From contig CAMVUM010000019.1 of assembly GCA_947170725.1 (NCBI GenBank), forward strand, positions 1-60,538: a stretch of DNA of 60,538 bases, given 5' to 3'. Positions 8,389 through 17,978 of this stretch are shown here, piece after piece. Both the position numbers and the translations under genes were made by a program. How positions within the stretch are numbered: the first letter of the stretch is position 1; the number at the start of each line of letters is the position of its first letter. Below the pieces are notes generated by a model. The model worked only from the letters and a program-made list of their open reading frames with translations, searched no databases and had not been told where the DNA came from. Source of the DNA: an uncultured Prevotella sp. (GTDB taxonomy: Bacteria > Bacteroidota > Bacteroidia > Bacteroidales > Bacteroidaceae).

Positions 8389-8458
8389 CCCTTCAGACAC
8401 ACTGCGCCCCGGAATGGTATCGTCTTTTACCATTCCGGGGCGCAGTGTGTCTGAAGGG
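8389..8458. terminator. Bidirectional terminator with 31-base perfect stem
   Basis: Arms at 8389-8419 and 8428-8458 are perfect inverted repeats of 31 bases around an 8-base loop. They lie between the convergent helicase and lipoprotein genes. The right side is followed by T-rich sequence. The stem is much longer than an intrinsic terminator needs. Confidence 0.75.
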
Positions 8459-8651
8459 GCGTTTTCTTGCTTTCTTCGCCTTTTTTAGTGTGAAACAGTC
8501 TGCTGTTTTAAAGAAACATATGTGACTTTGCGGCATAAGTCGGTATGAAAATTACCATTTGTAAATGGCTTTTCTCCTTATGGAGGTGTATAGTCTGTGT
8601 CTGACGCAAACCGTGTGCGCTCCAGTGGCTTGATTGGCAGCCTGATGACGG

Positions 8652-9185
8652 CTATTCTCCGAACTCATAATACAGGATATTGTTCATTCCCGGCACTCCC
8701 ATGTATCTTGTTTTTATGCCAATGATATAGATAAGGCGGTGCCAGTGGCCGGGATTGTCAACGAGATTGAGTGCTTTTTTGTAATCGTTGTGGTCATTCA
8801 GTGAGACGGGGAAGAGGTCGTCCTCGTAGAACGGGTCATATTCTCCTGGTGTGTCGCCGGCCTTGAAGATGCGGTCGGCCAATATCAGTGACGAACGGCT
8901 CTCGAATGGCGGGGCCATTATCGAGTTGTAGAGAGAGCGCGAGGCCGATCCGAGGATATAGCCGCGGATGCAGAACACATCGCCGACGGGCACTTCCGCG
9001 GCTTCCGCAACAGTCAGATAGCCGACCGGCAACTCTACGACAGTGATGCTGTCATGCCATCCGTAGTATGTGTCTTCCGTTGTCGACTCCTTTTCGTTGA
9101 TGTTCTCTTCCTCATATTTGCTGCAGTTAGTGAGGAGAATGGCCGATAGAAGAATGATGATGGTTGCGATGGTCCGTATATTCAT
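8652..9185 (-). CDS. Putative lipoprotein, possibly DUF6359-like
   Basis: The product begins with a hydrophobic signal and a lipobox (LLTNC, cysteine near residue 21), so it is probably exported and lipid-anchored. The mature part contains LTVAEAAEVPVGDVFCIRGY followed by ILGSASRSLYN, which resembles the OB-like DUF6359 domain of other Bacteroidetes lipoproteins (TVAEA...V.GYIVGS). The end, with WHRLIYIIGIKTRYMGVPGM, is also compatible with that fold. It stands alone between two terminators. Exact role unknown; the family assignment is from memory of its pattern. Confidence 0.6.
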   Translation of the reverse strand: MNIRTIATIIILLSAILLTNCSKYEEENINEKESTTEDTYYGWHDSITVVELPVGYLTVAEAAEVPVGDVFCIRGYILGSASRSLYNSIMAPPFESRSSLILADRIFKAGDTPGEYDPFYEDDLFPVSLNDHNDYKKALNLVDNPGHWHRLIYIIGIKTRYMGVPGMNNILYYEFGE

Positions 9186-9325
9186 GGTTGTGAGGTATTA
9201 GATTTCGAACCGTGTGGTTCTTGTAGGTTGATACTGTTGGTTTGGATTTGGGATGATGTCAGTAGGTAGTAGAGCGGTGCATTGATATATAGAACTGTAA
9301 GTTGATAATAATCTGATTAATAATA

Positions 9326-9371
9326 AAAAAAGGTGGAGCAATGAAAGAAAATTCGCTGCTCCACCTTTTTT
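9326..9371 (-). terminator. Terminator after rny
   Basis: Arms 9326-9340 and 9357-9371 form a 15-base perfect stem (GGTGGAGCA core) with A and T tracts at the ends. It lies 24 bases past the rny stop codon on the minus strand. The A/T symmetry would let it work in both directions. Confidence 0.85.
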
Positions 9372-9395
9372 GTATTTGTTTCGTCCGTGATTCTC

Positions 9396-10934
9396 CTACT
9401 TGGCGTAAGCCACGCTGCGGGTCTCTCGGATGACTGTTATCTTGACCTGACCCGGATAGGTCATTTCGTTCTGAATCTTGTTTGCTATCTCGCCAGACAG
9501 AGCTTCCGTCTGTGTGTCGTCCATCTTGTCGGCACCGACGATGACGCGGAGCTCGCGGCCAGCCTGTATGGCGTATGTCTTGGTGACGCCGGGATAGCTC
9601 ATCGCGATTGCTTCAAGGTCGTTGAGGCGCTTGATGTAGGCCTCGACAATCTCGCGGCGTGCACCGGGACGTGCGCCGCTGATGGCGTCGCACACCTGAA
9701 CGATGGGGGCCAGAAGCGTGTTCATCTCACATTCGTCGTGGTGGGCTGCAATGGCGTTGCAGATGTCCGGCTTCTCACGATATTTCTCCGCAATCTTCGC
9801 TCCATAGAGTGCGTGCGGCAGTTCGCTCTCTTCGTCAGGCACCTTTCCGATATCGTGGAGCAGTCCGGCGCGCTTTGCCTTTTTCGGGTTGAGACCCAGT
9901 TCCGATGCCATGACGGCACAGAGATTGGCTGTCTCGCGGGCGTGCTGCAGCAGGTTCTGGCCGTAAGAGCTACGATACTTCATCTTACCGATGATACGTG
10001 TCAGCTCCGGATGGAGTCCGTGTATGCCGAGGTCGATGCACGTGCGCTTTCCTGTCTCGATAACCTCGTTCTCCAGCTGTTTCTTCACCTTCTGGACAAC
10101 TTCCTCGATGCGTGCCGGATGGATGCGTCCGTCGGCCACGAGCTGATGGAGGGCCAGACGGCAAACTTCGCGGCGGATGGGGTCGAAGGCGCTGATGACG
10201 ATGGCTTCCGGCGTGTCGTCGACCACAATCTCAACTCCTGTTGCTGCTTCGAGAGCGCGGATATTGCGTCCCTCACGTCCGATGATACGTCCCTTAACCT
10301 CGTCGTTGTCAATGTGGAAGACGCTGACGCTGTTTTCTATTGCAGTTTCTGTGGCCACGCGCTGTATGGTCTGGATGACAATCTTTCGGGCCTGAGCGTT
10401 GGCGTTGAGCTTTGCCTCGTCCATTATCTCGTTGATGTAGCTTTGGGCTTCTGTCTTAGCCTCGTCCTTGACGGTCTCGACAAGGCGCTGTTTTGCCTCG
10501 TCGGCGCTGAGCCCTGAGAGCTCTTCCAGCTTTGCCCGTTCCTGAAGCTGCATCTTCTCCAGTTCTTCGTTCTTTATCTGGAGCAGTTTCTTCTCGTTGT
10601 CGATTCGTGTCTGCTGGTTGTCAAGCTCGTTCTTGCGGCGTCCCAATTCTTCCTGACGCTGGTTGAGCGAGATTTCGCGCTGCTTGAGTTTGTTCTCTCC
10701 CTGCTGGATGTGCTGGTTGCGCATCTGCACCTCCTTTTCCAGTTCGCTCTTCTTATTGAGGAACTTTTCTTTCACTTCCAGCAGTTTCTTCTCCTTGATA
10801 ACTTCAGCCTCTTTTTCGGCAGAGGCAATCATCTCATTATATTTCCCCTTTATGACATGGAGGAACATATAATATCCGCCAAGTCCTCCGATAGCGAGGG
10901 CAACGACGGCTACGATTATTATTGTTAATTCCAT
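9396..10934 (-). CDS. rny: Ribonuclease Y
   Basis: Membrane-anchored endoribonuclease that starts mRNA decay. The order of parts is diagnostic: one N-terminal membrane helix (residues 3-25), a long charged coiled coil (about 30-190), a KH RNA-binding domain with [15 protein letters not shown] (near 215), an HD domain with [12 protein letters not shown] (HD pair near 355) and a conserved C-terminal domain ending in [18 protein letters not shown]. At 512 residues it has the usual length. It is the last gene of a minus-strand group after zapA, from which it is separated by 34 bases, and ends at the terminator at 9326-9371. Confidence 0.97.
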   Translation of the reverse strand: MELTIIIVAVVALAIGGLGGYYMFLHVIKGKYNEMIASAEKEAEVIKEKKLLEVKEKFLNKKSELEKEVQMRNQHIQQGENKLKQREISLNQRQEELGRRKNELDNQQTRIDNEKKLLQIKNEELEKMQLQERAKLEELSGLSADEAKQRLVETVKDEAKTEAQSYINEIMDEAKLNANAQARKIVIQTIQRVATETAIENSVSVFHIDNDEVKGRIIGREGRNIRALEAATGVEIVVDDTPEAIVISAFDPIRREVCRLALHQLVADGRIHPARIEEVVQKVKKQLENEVIETGKRTCIDLGIHGLHPELTRIIGKMKYRSSYGQNLLQHARETANLCAVMASELGLNPKKAKRAGLLHDIGKVPDEESELPHALYGAKIAEKYREKPDICNAIAAHHDECEMNTLLAPIVQVCDAISGARPGARREIVEAYIKRLNDLEAIAMSYPGVTKTYAIQAGRELRVIVGADKMDDTQTEALSGEIANKIQNEMTYPGQVKITVIRETRSVAYAK

Positions 10935-10968
10935 AAATGTTATTTAAATAATATGATTGTTAATATTC

Positions 10969-11280
10969 TCATTTCTTTTCTCCGAGAGCATCTTCTATTT
11001 CGGCAGTCAGATTTGTGAGAATATCATTGTATGGTGCCGTGTCGTTTTTGGCACGTTCCTTTGAGTATTGCAATGCGATGTCGACAAGCGTCATCAGCGC
11101 TATTGTGTGGTCGCTCTTGTGGGCCTTATATCTTTGTGCGTATATGTTGTAGCGGTCTGTAATGAGCTTGGCCGCTGCTCGATAATACTCTTCTTCGGTC
11201 CTGTCAGCCAGGACGACCTCTATCTCTTCATCGTAGACATGCAGATGTATACGAAATTCTTCTCTCCTCTGTTCTGCCAT
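10969..11280 (-). CDS. zapA: Cell division protein ZapA
   Basis: Small FtsZ-associated protein that bundles FtsZ filaments at midcell. It has the ZapA layout: an N-terminal beta-hairpin (FRIHLHVYDEEIEVVLADRT) followed by a long helix (EEYYRAAAKLITDRYNIYAQ and onward) ending in a short coiled coil. 103 residues is typical. The stop of the preceding coiled-coil gene lies a few bases away, so the two are co-expressed, as seen in other Bacteroidetes. No 6S RNA-like sequence is evident beside it. Confidence 0.88.
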   Translation of the reverse strand: MAEQRREEFRIHLHVYDEEIEVVLADRTEEEYYRAAAKLITDRYNIYAQRYKAHKSDHTIALMTLVDIALQYSKERAKNDTAPYNDILTNLTAEIEDALGEKK

Positions 11281-11283
11281 GGC

Positions 11284-11592
11284 TTAGTCCGTTTTTTGGT
11301 CTGTCAGTATCGCGATACATTTGTTTACGTCGCGTATCAGTTTCGACAGCCGTGTCCGTGCGGCATCCAGATCACCGTCGGTAATCTCAATCATCTTTGC
11401 CATCTTTAGTGAATTATAGTCCTTGACCTGCTGATCCAGCTTCTCACGCAGTATCCTGATGTCATTCTCGTTTTTGTCCAGCATCGCATAGAGTTCATCG
11501 TTCTCCTGCTTCAACTGGCGGAACCGAAGAATCATCTGACGGACATGGGTCTGAAACGTGGCTAAAGTCTGCTCATTGGAAGTCATAACCAT
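11284..11592 (-). CDS. Coiled-coil protein upstream of zapA
   Basis: A 102-residue cytoplasmic protein, almost wholly helical. The middle (FRQLKQENDELYAMLDKNEN through VKDYNSLKMAKMIEI) is a heptad-rich coiled coil. The tail, DLDAARTRLSKLIRDVNKCI, looks like a second helix. Proteins of this kind sit directly before zapA in many Bacteroidetes and may play the part of ZapB as a division accessory factor, but the sequence does not prove homology to ZapB. A TACCTTTG promoter element lies just upstream. An alternative start two codons later (MTSNEQ) is possible. Confidence 0.75.
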   Translation of the reverse strand: MVMTSNEQTLATFQTHVRQMILRFRQLKQENDELYAMLDKNENDIRILREKLDQQVKDYNSLKMAKMIEITDGDLDAARTRLSKLIRDVNKCIAILTDQKTD

Positions 11593-11608
11593 AACTCTCT
11601 TTATCTTA

Positions 11609-11616
11609 CAAAGGTA
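11609..11616 (-). promoter_or_regulatory. Promoter -7 element for the zapA-rny group
   Basis: TACCTTTG on the minus strand fits the Bacteroidetes -7 consensus. It lies about 17 bases before the start codon at 11592, so the leader would be very short. No clear -33 TTTG. Confidence 0.6.
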
Positions 11617-11703
11617 TTACATTTTTTGCAGAATATGTTTGCCGTACCAGTCTCTTTAATGTTTTTTAAAACTTTTCCCCATTGTTGGCAAGTGTTAAGG
11701 ATA

Positions 11704-11721
11704 CCAAAACGGTTGTTTTGG
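11704..11721 (-). terminator. Possible terminator after rpe
   Basis: CCAAAAC/GTTTTGG stem of 7 bases with a 4-base loop, about 50 bases past the rpe stop. No strong T-run follows, so this is tentative. Confidence 0.4.
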
Positions 11722-11771
11722 CACACCAATCGTTGTTTTTCCGGTATTCGTATTGTAAAGTGTGCGGAAGA

Positions 11772-12419
11772 TTAAAGGTTTTTCAGCTCGTGTATTGTTT
11801 GTTCCGGCGATTGGCTTTTGAATATATAACTGCCGCTCACAAGCACGTCCACACCGGCTTTGACAAGTCTTGGAGCAGTGGTTGCGTTAACCCCTCCGTC
11901 CACTTCTATAAGTGTCCGGGTTGAATTATCGGCTATCATCCGGCGCAACCGCCCTACCTTGGCGATTGTGTTTTCGATGAAGGTCTGTCCTCCGAAGCCC
12001 GGATTAACGCTCATGAGAAGCACCATGTCGATGTCGCCGATGATGTCTTCGAGCATTGATACGGGTGTGCTGGGATTTAGCGTGACCCCGGCTTTCATGC
12101 CGGCGGCGTGAATTTCCTGAATCGTGCGGTGTAGATGGGTGCATGCTTCCAGATGGACATTCATCATCATTGCACCGAGACGTGCCGTACGCTCGATGTA
12201 GCGCTCCGGCTTATCAATCATGAAATGAACGTCGAGTGGCTTGCGGCAGACGCCGGCAAGGGCTTCGATGACAGGAAATCCGAATGAGATGTTGGGAACG
12301 AAAGAACCGTCCATCACGTCAAGGTGAAGCCAATCGGCATCACTGCGGTTAATCATTTCAATCTCGCTGCCGATCCGGAGGAAGTCGGCGGCGAGAAGTG
12401 ACGGTGATACTAATGTCAT
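11772..12419 (-). CDS. rpe: Ribulose-phosphate 3-epimerase
   Basis: Interconverts ribulose-5-phosphate and xylulose-5-phosphate in the pentose phosphate pathway. The TIM-barrel signature is complete: VSPSLLAADFLRIGSEIEMI, DWLHLDVMDGSFVPNISFG (metal-binding His-Asp), PLDVHFMID, LLMSVNPGFGGQTFI, and IEVDGGVN at the phosphate site. 215 residues is normal. It follows fmt and a 42-residue protein on the minus strand in a housekeeping operon order common to Bacteroidales. ATG at 12419 directly precedes the first beta strand. Confidence 0.96.
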   Translation of the reverse strand: MTLVSPSLLAADFLRIGSEIEMINRSDADWLHLDVMDGSFVPNISFGFPVIEALAGVCRKPLDVHFMIDKPERYIERTARLGAMMMNVHLEACTHLHRTIQEIHAAGMKAGVTLNPSTPVSMLEDIIGDIDMVLLMSVNPGFGGQTFIENTIAKVGRLRRMIADNSTRTLIEVDGGVNATTAPRLVKAGVDVLVSGSYIFKSQSPEQTIHELKNL

Positions 12420-12440
12420 AGTTTTCTTCTGTTAGTTCTT

Positions 12441-12569
12441 TCAGTTGAGGCAGTAGGGCATTTGGGTGCCGTCCGCCAGTTTCATGACCCGGTAGGTGTA
12501 GGCTATCTGTTTGATGATTTCCAGTGTCCTTTCACTCGGGTTCAGTTTTTCTTGTGTAAAATACTTCAT
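12441..12569 (-). CDS. 42-residue conserved small protein between fmt and rpe
   Basis: A short complete frame from ATG at 12569 to TGA at 12441, in the same direction as both neighbours and filling the gap between them (75 bases after the fmt stop, 21 bases before the rpe start). The product begins MKYFTQEKLNPSERTLEIIK and continues QIAYTYRVMKLADGTQMPYC before the last two residues. It has protein-like composition, with an amphipathic helix around ERTLEIIKQIAYTYRVM. I recall similar short proteins in other Bacteroidales but cannot name a family. No membrane segment or signal. Function unknown. Confidence 0.65.
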   Translation of the reverse strand: MKYFTQEKLNPSERTLEIIKQIAYTYRVMKLADGTQMPYCLN

Positions 12570-12644
12570 AGGCTGTTCGTGTTTAATACTTTCTATATAT
12601 CAAACGCCGACAGCCACGGTTTATTATACTGAAGTGCGCTTTTT

Positions 12645-13622
12645 TTATTCGGCGGTGTGCCGCGCCGCGTCTTTCATGCCGTTGAGGAAGTCCGCTGCCG
12701 TCATCCGCTTCTTTCCAGCCAGCTGCAGTTCACAGATGCGAAGCAGTCCGTCAGTCGTGGCAATGAACATATCCTTGCGGTCTGTGACCACCGTTCCTGG
12801 CTTTTCCGTGCATCCGACGTTAGTTTTTTCTGTGCGGAAAATCTTCAGGACTGTCTCACGGCCGTCGGGCGACTTGAGCATGGTCCACGCGCCGGGAACA
12901 GGACTGAGGCCGCGTATGAAGTCGTAGATGCGCTTCTGCGGCAGGTTCCAGTCAATTCGGCAGGTCTCCTTGAAAATTTTCGGGGCAGCGTGAAGGACGC
13001 TTCCGGTTGAAATCATATCCTCTTGCGGAATGGATTCGGGATGTCCTCCGGCCTCGACGATGCGTTCAAGTGTGCGCAGGCAGATGTCGGCTCCGAGGTT
13101 CATCAGTCCGTCATAGACGTTTTCCACGTTGTAATCGTCGGCGATTTCAAACGGCAGCTGCATTATCACGCGTCCTGTATCAATGTCCTTGTCGAGGAAG
13201 AATGTTGTCACGCCTGTGATTGACTCGCCGTTGATTACGGCCCAGTTGATCGGTGCCGCACCGCGGTATTGGGGCAGCAGTGCCGCATGTACGTTGAACG
13301 TTCCGTATTCCGGCATGTCCCAGACCACTTCGGGGAGCATCCGGAAGGCCACGACAACCTGAAGGTTGGCGTTGTATGACCGCAGCTGACTGACGAAATC
13401 AGGGTCTTTCATCTTCTCCGGCTGCAATACCGGCATTCCCTGTTCCAAGGCATATTGTTTCACGGCTGACGCCTGAAGAACGCTTCCGTGGCGTCCTACG
13501 GGCTTGTCGGGCTGTGTGACCACGGCCACGACGTTATAACCGTTCTCCACCAGAGCCCGCAACGTGGCCACGGCAAACTCAGGTGTTCCCATGAATATGA
13601 TTCTCAGATCTTCTTTCTTCAT
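12645..13622 (-). CDS. fmt: Methionyl-tRNA formyltransferase
   Basis: Formylates the initiator methionyl-tRNA with 10-formyl-tetrahydrofolate. It has IIFMGTPEFAVATLRAL at the start, the catalytic block FNVHAALLPQYRGAAPINWA (with the Asn-His-Ser/Ala-Leu-Leu-P pattern) near residue 110 and GVTTFFLDKDIDTGRVI after it. A C-terminal OB-like domain (IYDFIRGLSPVPGAWTML) binds tRNA. Note HAALLP where E. coli has HASLLP, a tolerated change. 325 residues is slightly long but normal for Bacteroidetes. It is followed by the small protein and rpe. Confidence 0.96.
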   Translation of the reverse strand: MKKEDLRIIFMGTPEFAVATLRALVENGYNVVAVVTQPDKPVGRHGSVLQASAVKQYALEQGMPVLQPEKMKDPDFVSQLRSYNANLQVVVAFRMLPEVVWDMPEYGTFNVHAALLPQYRGAAPINWAVINGESITGVTTFFLDKDIDTGRVIMQLPFEIADDYNVENVYDGLMNLGADICLRTLERIVEAGGHPESIPQEDMISTGSVLHAAPKIFKETCRIDWNLPQKRIYDFIRGLSPVPGAWTMLKSPDGRETVLKIFRTEKTNVGCTEKPGTVVTDRKDMFIATTDGLLRICELQLAGKKRMTAADFLNGMKDAARHTAE

Positions 13623-13685
13623 CGCTATGGTGTTCTTTTTAAATGTTCAAAGTGTTCTTTAAAACCATCATCGTGTGTCCGTCGG

Positions 13686-15494
13686 TCAGTCCTGACTCAT
13701 GTCGGCCACCATCTTCCTGTACATGCCGTATATGCGCTGACGGTAGATATATCCTTTGAGACGGTTGTCGCTGTCCAACACCGGAAGACCGTCGGCGTGA
13801 GTCCTGTCGAACATTTTCATGACCATGGCCATTGTGGAGTCGTCACGGAGTGTGGCAGGAGGCGGCATCATGAGCTGATGGGCTTTGAAGTGATGGTAAA
13901 GTTCGGTGCGGAAGACGATATGGCGTAGATTGCTGATGTTTATCTCGCCAAGCAGATTGCCTGCCGTATCGAGCACGGGAAGCAGGTCATGGCGGCTCCG
14001 GCTGATTTTGTGGATGATGTTTCCGAGTTCCATGTCAGGCTCTACAGCTGTATAGTTGCGGTCTATGACGCTGTCGAGGCTCATCAGCGTGAGCACGGCA
14101 TGGTCGGTGTGATGGGTTATGAGCTTGCCCTGTTTGGCCAGACGCATGCCATAGATGCTGTGCGGTTCGAAGATGCAGATTGTGAGATAGGAGCACACAC
14201 TGACGATCATCAGAGGCAGGAAGAGGTCGTAGCCGCCGGTTATCTCGGCAATGAGGAATATTCCTGTGAGTGGTGCGTGCATGACACCTGACATTACTCC
14301 GGCCATGCCTAACAGAGCGAAGTTCTTTTCCGGTACATATATGCCTATGTCGTATATATTCCAAAAGCGTGCGAAAAGGAATCCTCCGAAGCATCCGACG
14401 AACAGACTCGGTGCGAATGTACCGCCACAACCGCCACCGCCGTTGGTCGCCGACGTGGCTACAACCTTTGTCAGGAGAACCAGCGAGACATAGAGGATGA
14501 CGAGATTGCCCTGACCGGAGAAGAGCGAATTGCGCAGGATACCGTCCCAGTCGGCCTGTGTCTGGCCGTTGAGAAGCAGATTGATGTCGCGGTAGCCTTC
14601 ACCGTAGAGTGACGGGAACAGGAATATCAGGAGGCTGAGGATTGCGCCTCCAATGAGCAGACGGACGAGCGGGCGTTCCTTGAAGCGGCCGAATATGCCT
14701 TCACAAAACGTCATCGTTCGTATGAAATAGAGACTTATAAGTCCGCAGGTGGCTCCCAACAGAATGCAGGCCGGCACACGTTCTACGGTCCATCCGCTGT
14801 CTATGTGAAACGAAAACAATACGGTGGAACCGCTGAAGATGTAGGTGAAGCATGTCGCGGTGACGCAGGAGACAAGCACCGGCAGCAGTGAGGTCATCGT
14901 AAGGTCGATCATCAGCACCTCAAGCGTGAACACCAGGCCTGCTATCGGGGCTTTGAAGATTCCGGCTATGGCACCGGCGGCACCGCAGCCGACAAGCAGC
15001 ATCAGCGTCTTGTTGTCCATTCTGAACAGCTTTCCGAGGTTTGAGCCGATGGCAGAGCCGGTCAACACGATAGGGGCCTCTGCTCCCACGGAGCCTCCGA
15101 ATCCGATGGTTATGGCCGAAGCGACCACCGACGTCCAGCAGTTGTGGCCGCGCAGACGGCTCTGCTTGCTGCTGATGGCATAGAGGATTCGCGTGATTCC
15201 GTGGCTGATGTTGTCCTTGACCACGTAGCGGACGAAGAGTGAGGTCAGGTAGATGCCGACAACGGGATATACGAGATAGAGCCAGTTGGCCGTATGGCGG
15301 TTGAAAGAGCTGGTCAGGAGCGCTCCTATCTGATTGATGAGACCGTGGAGGACGAACGCCGCCACAGCCGCGAAAAAGCCCACGAGGAACGCGAGCACGA
15401 GTTTGAACGTGCGTTCACTGACATGTTCCTCGCGCCATTTCAGCAGCGCCAGGAATGCCGTGGAGCATTTTTCTTCTATGTGGGCTATCTTCAT
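13686..15494 (-). CDS. ClC-family chloride channel/antiporter with CBS pair
   Basis: An inner-membrane ClC protein moving chloride, or exchanging chloride for protons. About ten to twelve membrane segments fill residues 30-440. The ion-pathway motifs are present: GSVGAEAPIVLTG (the GxEGP-type loop with the gating glutamate) and GGGCGGTFAPSLFVG (GGIFAP type). The C-terminal 130 residues form two CBS domains, which in relatives bind adenine nucleotides. Its ATG follows the tsaC stop codon with no gap, so the two are translationally coupled. Whether it is a channel or an antiporter cannot be read here. Confidence 0.92.
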   Translation of the reverse strand: MKIAHIEEKCSTAFLALLKWREEHVSERTFKLVLAFLVGFFAAVAAFVLHGLINQIGALLTSSFNRHTANWLYLVYPVVGIYLTSLFVRYVVKDNISHGITRILYAISSKQSRLRGHNCWTSVVASAITIGFGGSVGAEAPIVLTGSAIGSNLGKLFRMDNKTLMLLVGCGAAGAIAGIFKAPIAGLVFTLEVLMIDLTMTSLLPVLVSCVTATCFTYIFSGSTVLFSFHIDSGWTVERVPACILLGATCGLISLYFIRTMTFCEGIFGRFKERPLVRLLIGGAILSLLIFLFPSLYGEGYRDINLLLNGQTQADWDGILRNSLFSGQGNLVILYVSLVLLTKVVATSATNGGGGCGGTFAPSLFVGCFGGFLFARFWNIYDIGIYVPEKNFALLGMAGVMSGVMHAPLTGIFLIAEITGGYDLFLPLMIVSVCSYLTICIFEPHSIYGMRLAKQGKLITHHTDHAVLTLMSLDSVIDRNYTAVEPDMELGNIIHKISRSRHDLLPVLDTAGNLLGEINISNLRHIVFRTELYHHFKAHQLMMPPPATLRDDSTMAMVMKMFDRTHADGLPVLDSDNRLKGYIYRQRIYGMYRKMVADMSQD

Positions 15495-16064
15495 TTACTT
15501 TCTGATTATCTCTACTTCGCCACCCATTCCGAGCTTGATTATGCTTGACGGCGTATGCGGCTTGTGTTCCTGCCGGCGGCTCCAGCAGACATAGTCCACG
15601 GCGTCAATTATTTCCGGAGCTATGTCGCGGTAGTTCTGGGCTGTGGGTTCGCCTGAAATGTTGGCCGACGTCGATACGATGGCTTTCTGGAAACGGTAGC
15701 ACAGTTCCTTTGAGAACGGCTCTGCCGTAATCCGTAGTGCAATGCTTCCGTCGTCGGCGATGAGGTTTGGAGCCAGATTGACTGCTCCGTCGAGTATAAC
15801 CGTGGTGGGTTTGTCGGCGCAGTCGAGCAGCTGCCATGCCACATCCGGCACGTTACGGACATAACGCTGTAGCCGTGCGTCGCTGTCGACGAGACATATC
15901 AGCGCCTTGGAATCGTCCCTCTGTTTGATTTTATAGACTTTTGCCACGGCCTCGGCGTTTGTCGCATCACAGCCGATGCCCCATACCGTGTCCGTGGGGT
16001 AGAGTATCACGCCGCCATTGCGCATGGTCTCTACAGCTCTTTTTATATCTTCTTCTTGGGTCAT
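15495..16064 (-). CDS. tsaC: Threonylcarbamoyl-AMP synthase (TsaC/Sua5 family)
   Basis: Makes threonylcarbamoyl-AMP from threonine, bicarbonate and ATP for the t6A modification at position 37 of ANN-decoding tRNAs. It has the YrdC fold signature GGVILYPTDTVWGIGCDATN, then KIKQRDDSKAL (the K-x-R nucleotide-binding strand) and STSANISGEPTA. 189 residues matches the short TsaC form without a Sua5 domain. First gene of the minus-strand group that continues into ClC and fmt. No clear promoter was found in the gap upstream. Confidence 0.93.
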   Translation of the reverse strand: MTQEEDIKRAVETMRNGGVILYPTDTVWGIGCDATNAEAVAKVYKIKQRDDSKALICLVDSDARLQRYVRNVPDVAWQLLDCADKPTTVILDGAVNLAPNLIADDGSIALRITAEPFSKELCYRFQKAIVSTSANISGEPTAQNYRDIAPEIIDAVDYVCWSRRQEHKPHTPSSIIKLGMGGEVEIIRK

Positions 16065-16291
16065 GTTTTCTAATTATGATTTATGAATTATAAATTATGC
16101 CTACGGCTTGCGTTGGCGGTCAATGTCGCGGTAGTCCTTTCCTTTCCGTTGGCGGCAAATCAACCTCGGGCGGCTTTCTACACATTATATTATATAGACA
16201 TGATGCCGATTCCGCTATTGTCACGCGTGGCTTCATTCCGCAGGCAATTCTTCAGAGGGTGTTCCCATCCCCCATATAATTAATCCAATTT

Positions 16292-16362
16292 GTAGAGACA
16301 TCGTTTTGCGATGTTTATTGGATATCCGGTTGTTGCGTCAACGTGCCTCGGCACGTTCCTGC
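16292..16362 (+). repeat. Structured intergenic repeat, second family, copy 2 of 2
   Basis: Matches 8281-8355 over its length, with degenerate ends GTAGAGA and TTCCTGC and inner hairpins ACATCGTTTTGCGATGT and GTGCCTCGGCAC. In the latter pair compensating changes keep the stems intact, which suggests the folded form is selected. The rest of the 345-base gap between tsaC and prfC (16065-16409) shows AT-rich borders and no gene. Confidence 0.75.
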
Positions 16363-16409
16363 GATTTCCTAAATTTGCTCCCTCTAATTAGTCATACCTA
16401 ATTTGTAAT

Positions 16410-17978
16410 TCAAAATTCGCTCGAAAAGTGGAAGCGGATTTTCTTGAAGTCCTCCTGTGCCATGCTCAGAACGTAGCCGCTGTCGGCGAGGAAGACGTCG
16501 CGGCCTTCCTTGTCCTTGGCCATATACTGATACTTGCGTTTCTTGAAGTTTTCCAGTTCGGCCTCGTCGTCGCTCTCAATCCAGCATGCCTTATAGAGGT
16601 GGACCGGCTCCCAGCGGCATTTCGCGTTGTATTCGTTCTCCAGACGATACTGTATAACCTCGAATTGGAGCTGTCCCACGGTTCCGATAATCTTGCGGCC
16701 GTTGAACTGATTGACGAACAACTGGGCCACACCCTCGTCCATCAGCTGGTCGATTCCTTTTTGGAGCTGCTTGGCTTTCATCGGGTCGGCATTCTCAATA
16801 TATTTGAACATCTCAGGCGAGAAACTTGGCAGACCGCGGAAATGGAGTTTTTCGCCTTCTGTCAGCGTGTCGCCAATCTTGAAGATACCATTGTCCGGAA
16901 GTCCGACAATGTCGCCTGGGTAGGCATCGTCGATTGTGGTTTTGCGCTGAGCCATGAACTGTGTGGGTGACGAGAATCGAACTGTCTTACCCTGACGCAC
17001 GTGGAGGTAGGGCTGATTGCGCACAAACCGTCCGCTGCAAATCTTGCAGAAAGCTATGCAGGAGCGGTGGTTGGGATCGATATTTGCCGTTATCTTGAAT
17101 ATGAATCCTGTGAATTTTGGCTCATCCGGCGTTACAATACGTTCTTCCGCTTTGGTCGGGCGTGGGCTCGGGGCTATTTCCACGAAGCAGTTGAGCAGTT
17201 CCTGAACGCCGAAGTTGTTGAGTGCTGAGCCGAAGAAAACGGGTGCAACCTCGGCCGAGCGGTAGTCTTCGACGTTGAAGTCCGGATAGACGCCGTCCAC
17301 CAGTTCCAGGTCTTCGCGCAGCTTGGCTGCATCAGGTCCACCGACGCGGGCGTCCAGCTCGTCGCTGTCAATGGCTACTTCAACCTTTTCCGTCACGCGC
17401 TGCTTGTCCGGCGTGAAGAGGTCGAGCTTCTTTTCATATATGTTATAGACGCCCTTGAACTTCGCTCCTTGATTTATAGGCCAGCTCAGCGGGCGTACTT
17501 TGATTTCGAGTTCCTGTTCGAGTTCGTCCAGCAGGTCGAACGGGTCACGGCCCTCGCGGTCCATCTTGTTGATGAAAATAATCACCGGGGTGTTGCGCAT
17601 ACGGCAGACTGTCATCAGTTTGCGCGTCTGTGTCTCCACGCCTTTGGCTCCGTCAACGACGATGATGGCCGAATCGACGGCTGTCAGCGTGCGGAACGTA
17701 TCTTCGGCAAAATCCTGGTGACCGGGGGTGTCGAGGATGTTCACCTTATATCCTTCGTAGTCAAACTCCATGACCGACGTAGAAACGGAGATACCGCGCT
17801 GTTTTTCAATCTCCATCCAGTCTGACGTCGCCGTCTTTTTTATCTTGTTGCTTTTCACAGCTCCGGCCACCTGAATCTGGCCTCCGAAGAGCAGAAACTT
17901 CTCGGTAAGCGTCGTCTTACCGGCGTCGGGATGCGAAATGATCGCAAACGTACGTCTTCTTTCTATTTCTTTGTCCAT
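16410..17978 (-). CDS. prfC: Peptide chain release factor 3
   Basis: Translational GTPase that recycles RF1/RF2 from the ribosome after termination. GTP-binding motifs are clear: [19 protein letters not shown] (G1), [10 protein letters not shown] (switch I/G2), [15 protein letters not shown] (G3), [14 protein letters not shown] (G4). The RF3-specific region [20 protein letters not shown] and the C-terminal [15 protein letters not shown] follow. 522 residues is the family's length. It stands between a repeat-bearing gap and a 202-base gap (17979-18180) that holds only T/C-rich sequence with no gene or clear promoter. Confidence 0.96.
   Translation of the reverse strand: MDKEIERRRTFAIISHPDAGKTTLTEKFLLFGGQIQVAGAVKSNKIKKTATSDWMEIEKQRGISVSTSVMEFDYEGYKVNILDTPGHQDFAEDTFRTLTAVDSAIIVVDGAKGVETQTRKLMTVCRMRNTPVIIFINKMDREGRDPFDLLDELEQELEIKVRPLSWPINQGAKFKGVYNIYEKKLDLFTPDKQRVTEKVEVAIDSDELDARVGGPDAAKLREDLELVDGVYPDFNVEDYRSAEVAPVFFGSALNNFGVQELLNCFVEIAPSPRPTKAEERIVTPDEPKFTGFIFKITANIDPNHRSCIAFCKICSGRFVRNQPYLHVRQGKTVRFSSPTQFMAQRKTTIDDAYPGDIVGLPDNGIFKIGDTLTEGEKLHFRGLPSFSPEMFKYIENADPMKAKQLQKGIDQLMDEGVAQLFVNQFNGRKIIGTVGQLQFEVIQYRLENEYNAKCRWEPVHLYKACWIESDDEAELENFKKRKYQYMAKDKEGRDVFLADSGYVLSMAQEDFKKIRFHFSSEF

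Noticed and set aside
10969..11592. 6S RNA next to zapA
   Set aside because: No suitable gap or structure beside zapA in this genome.
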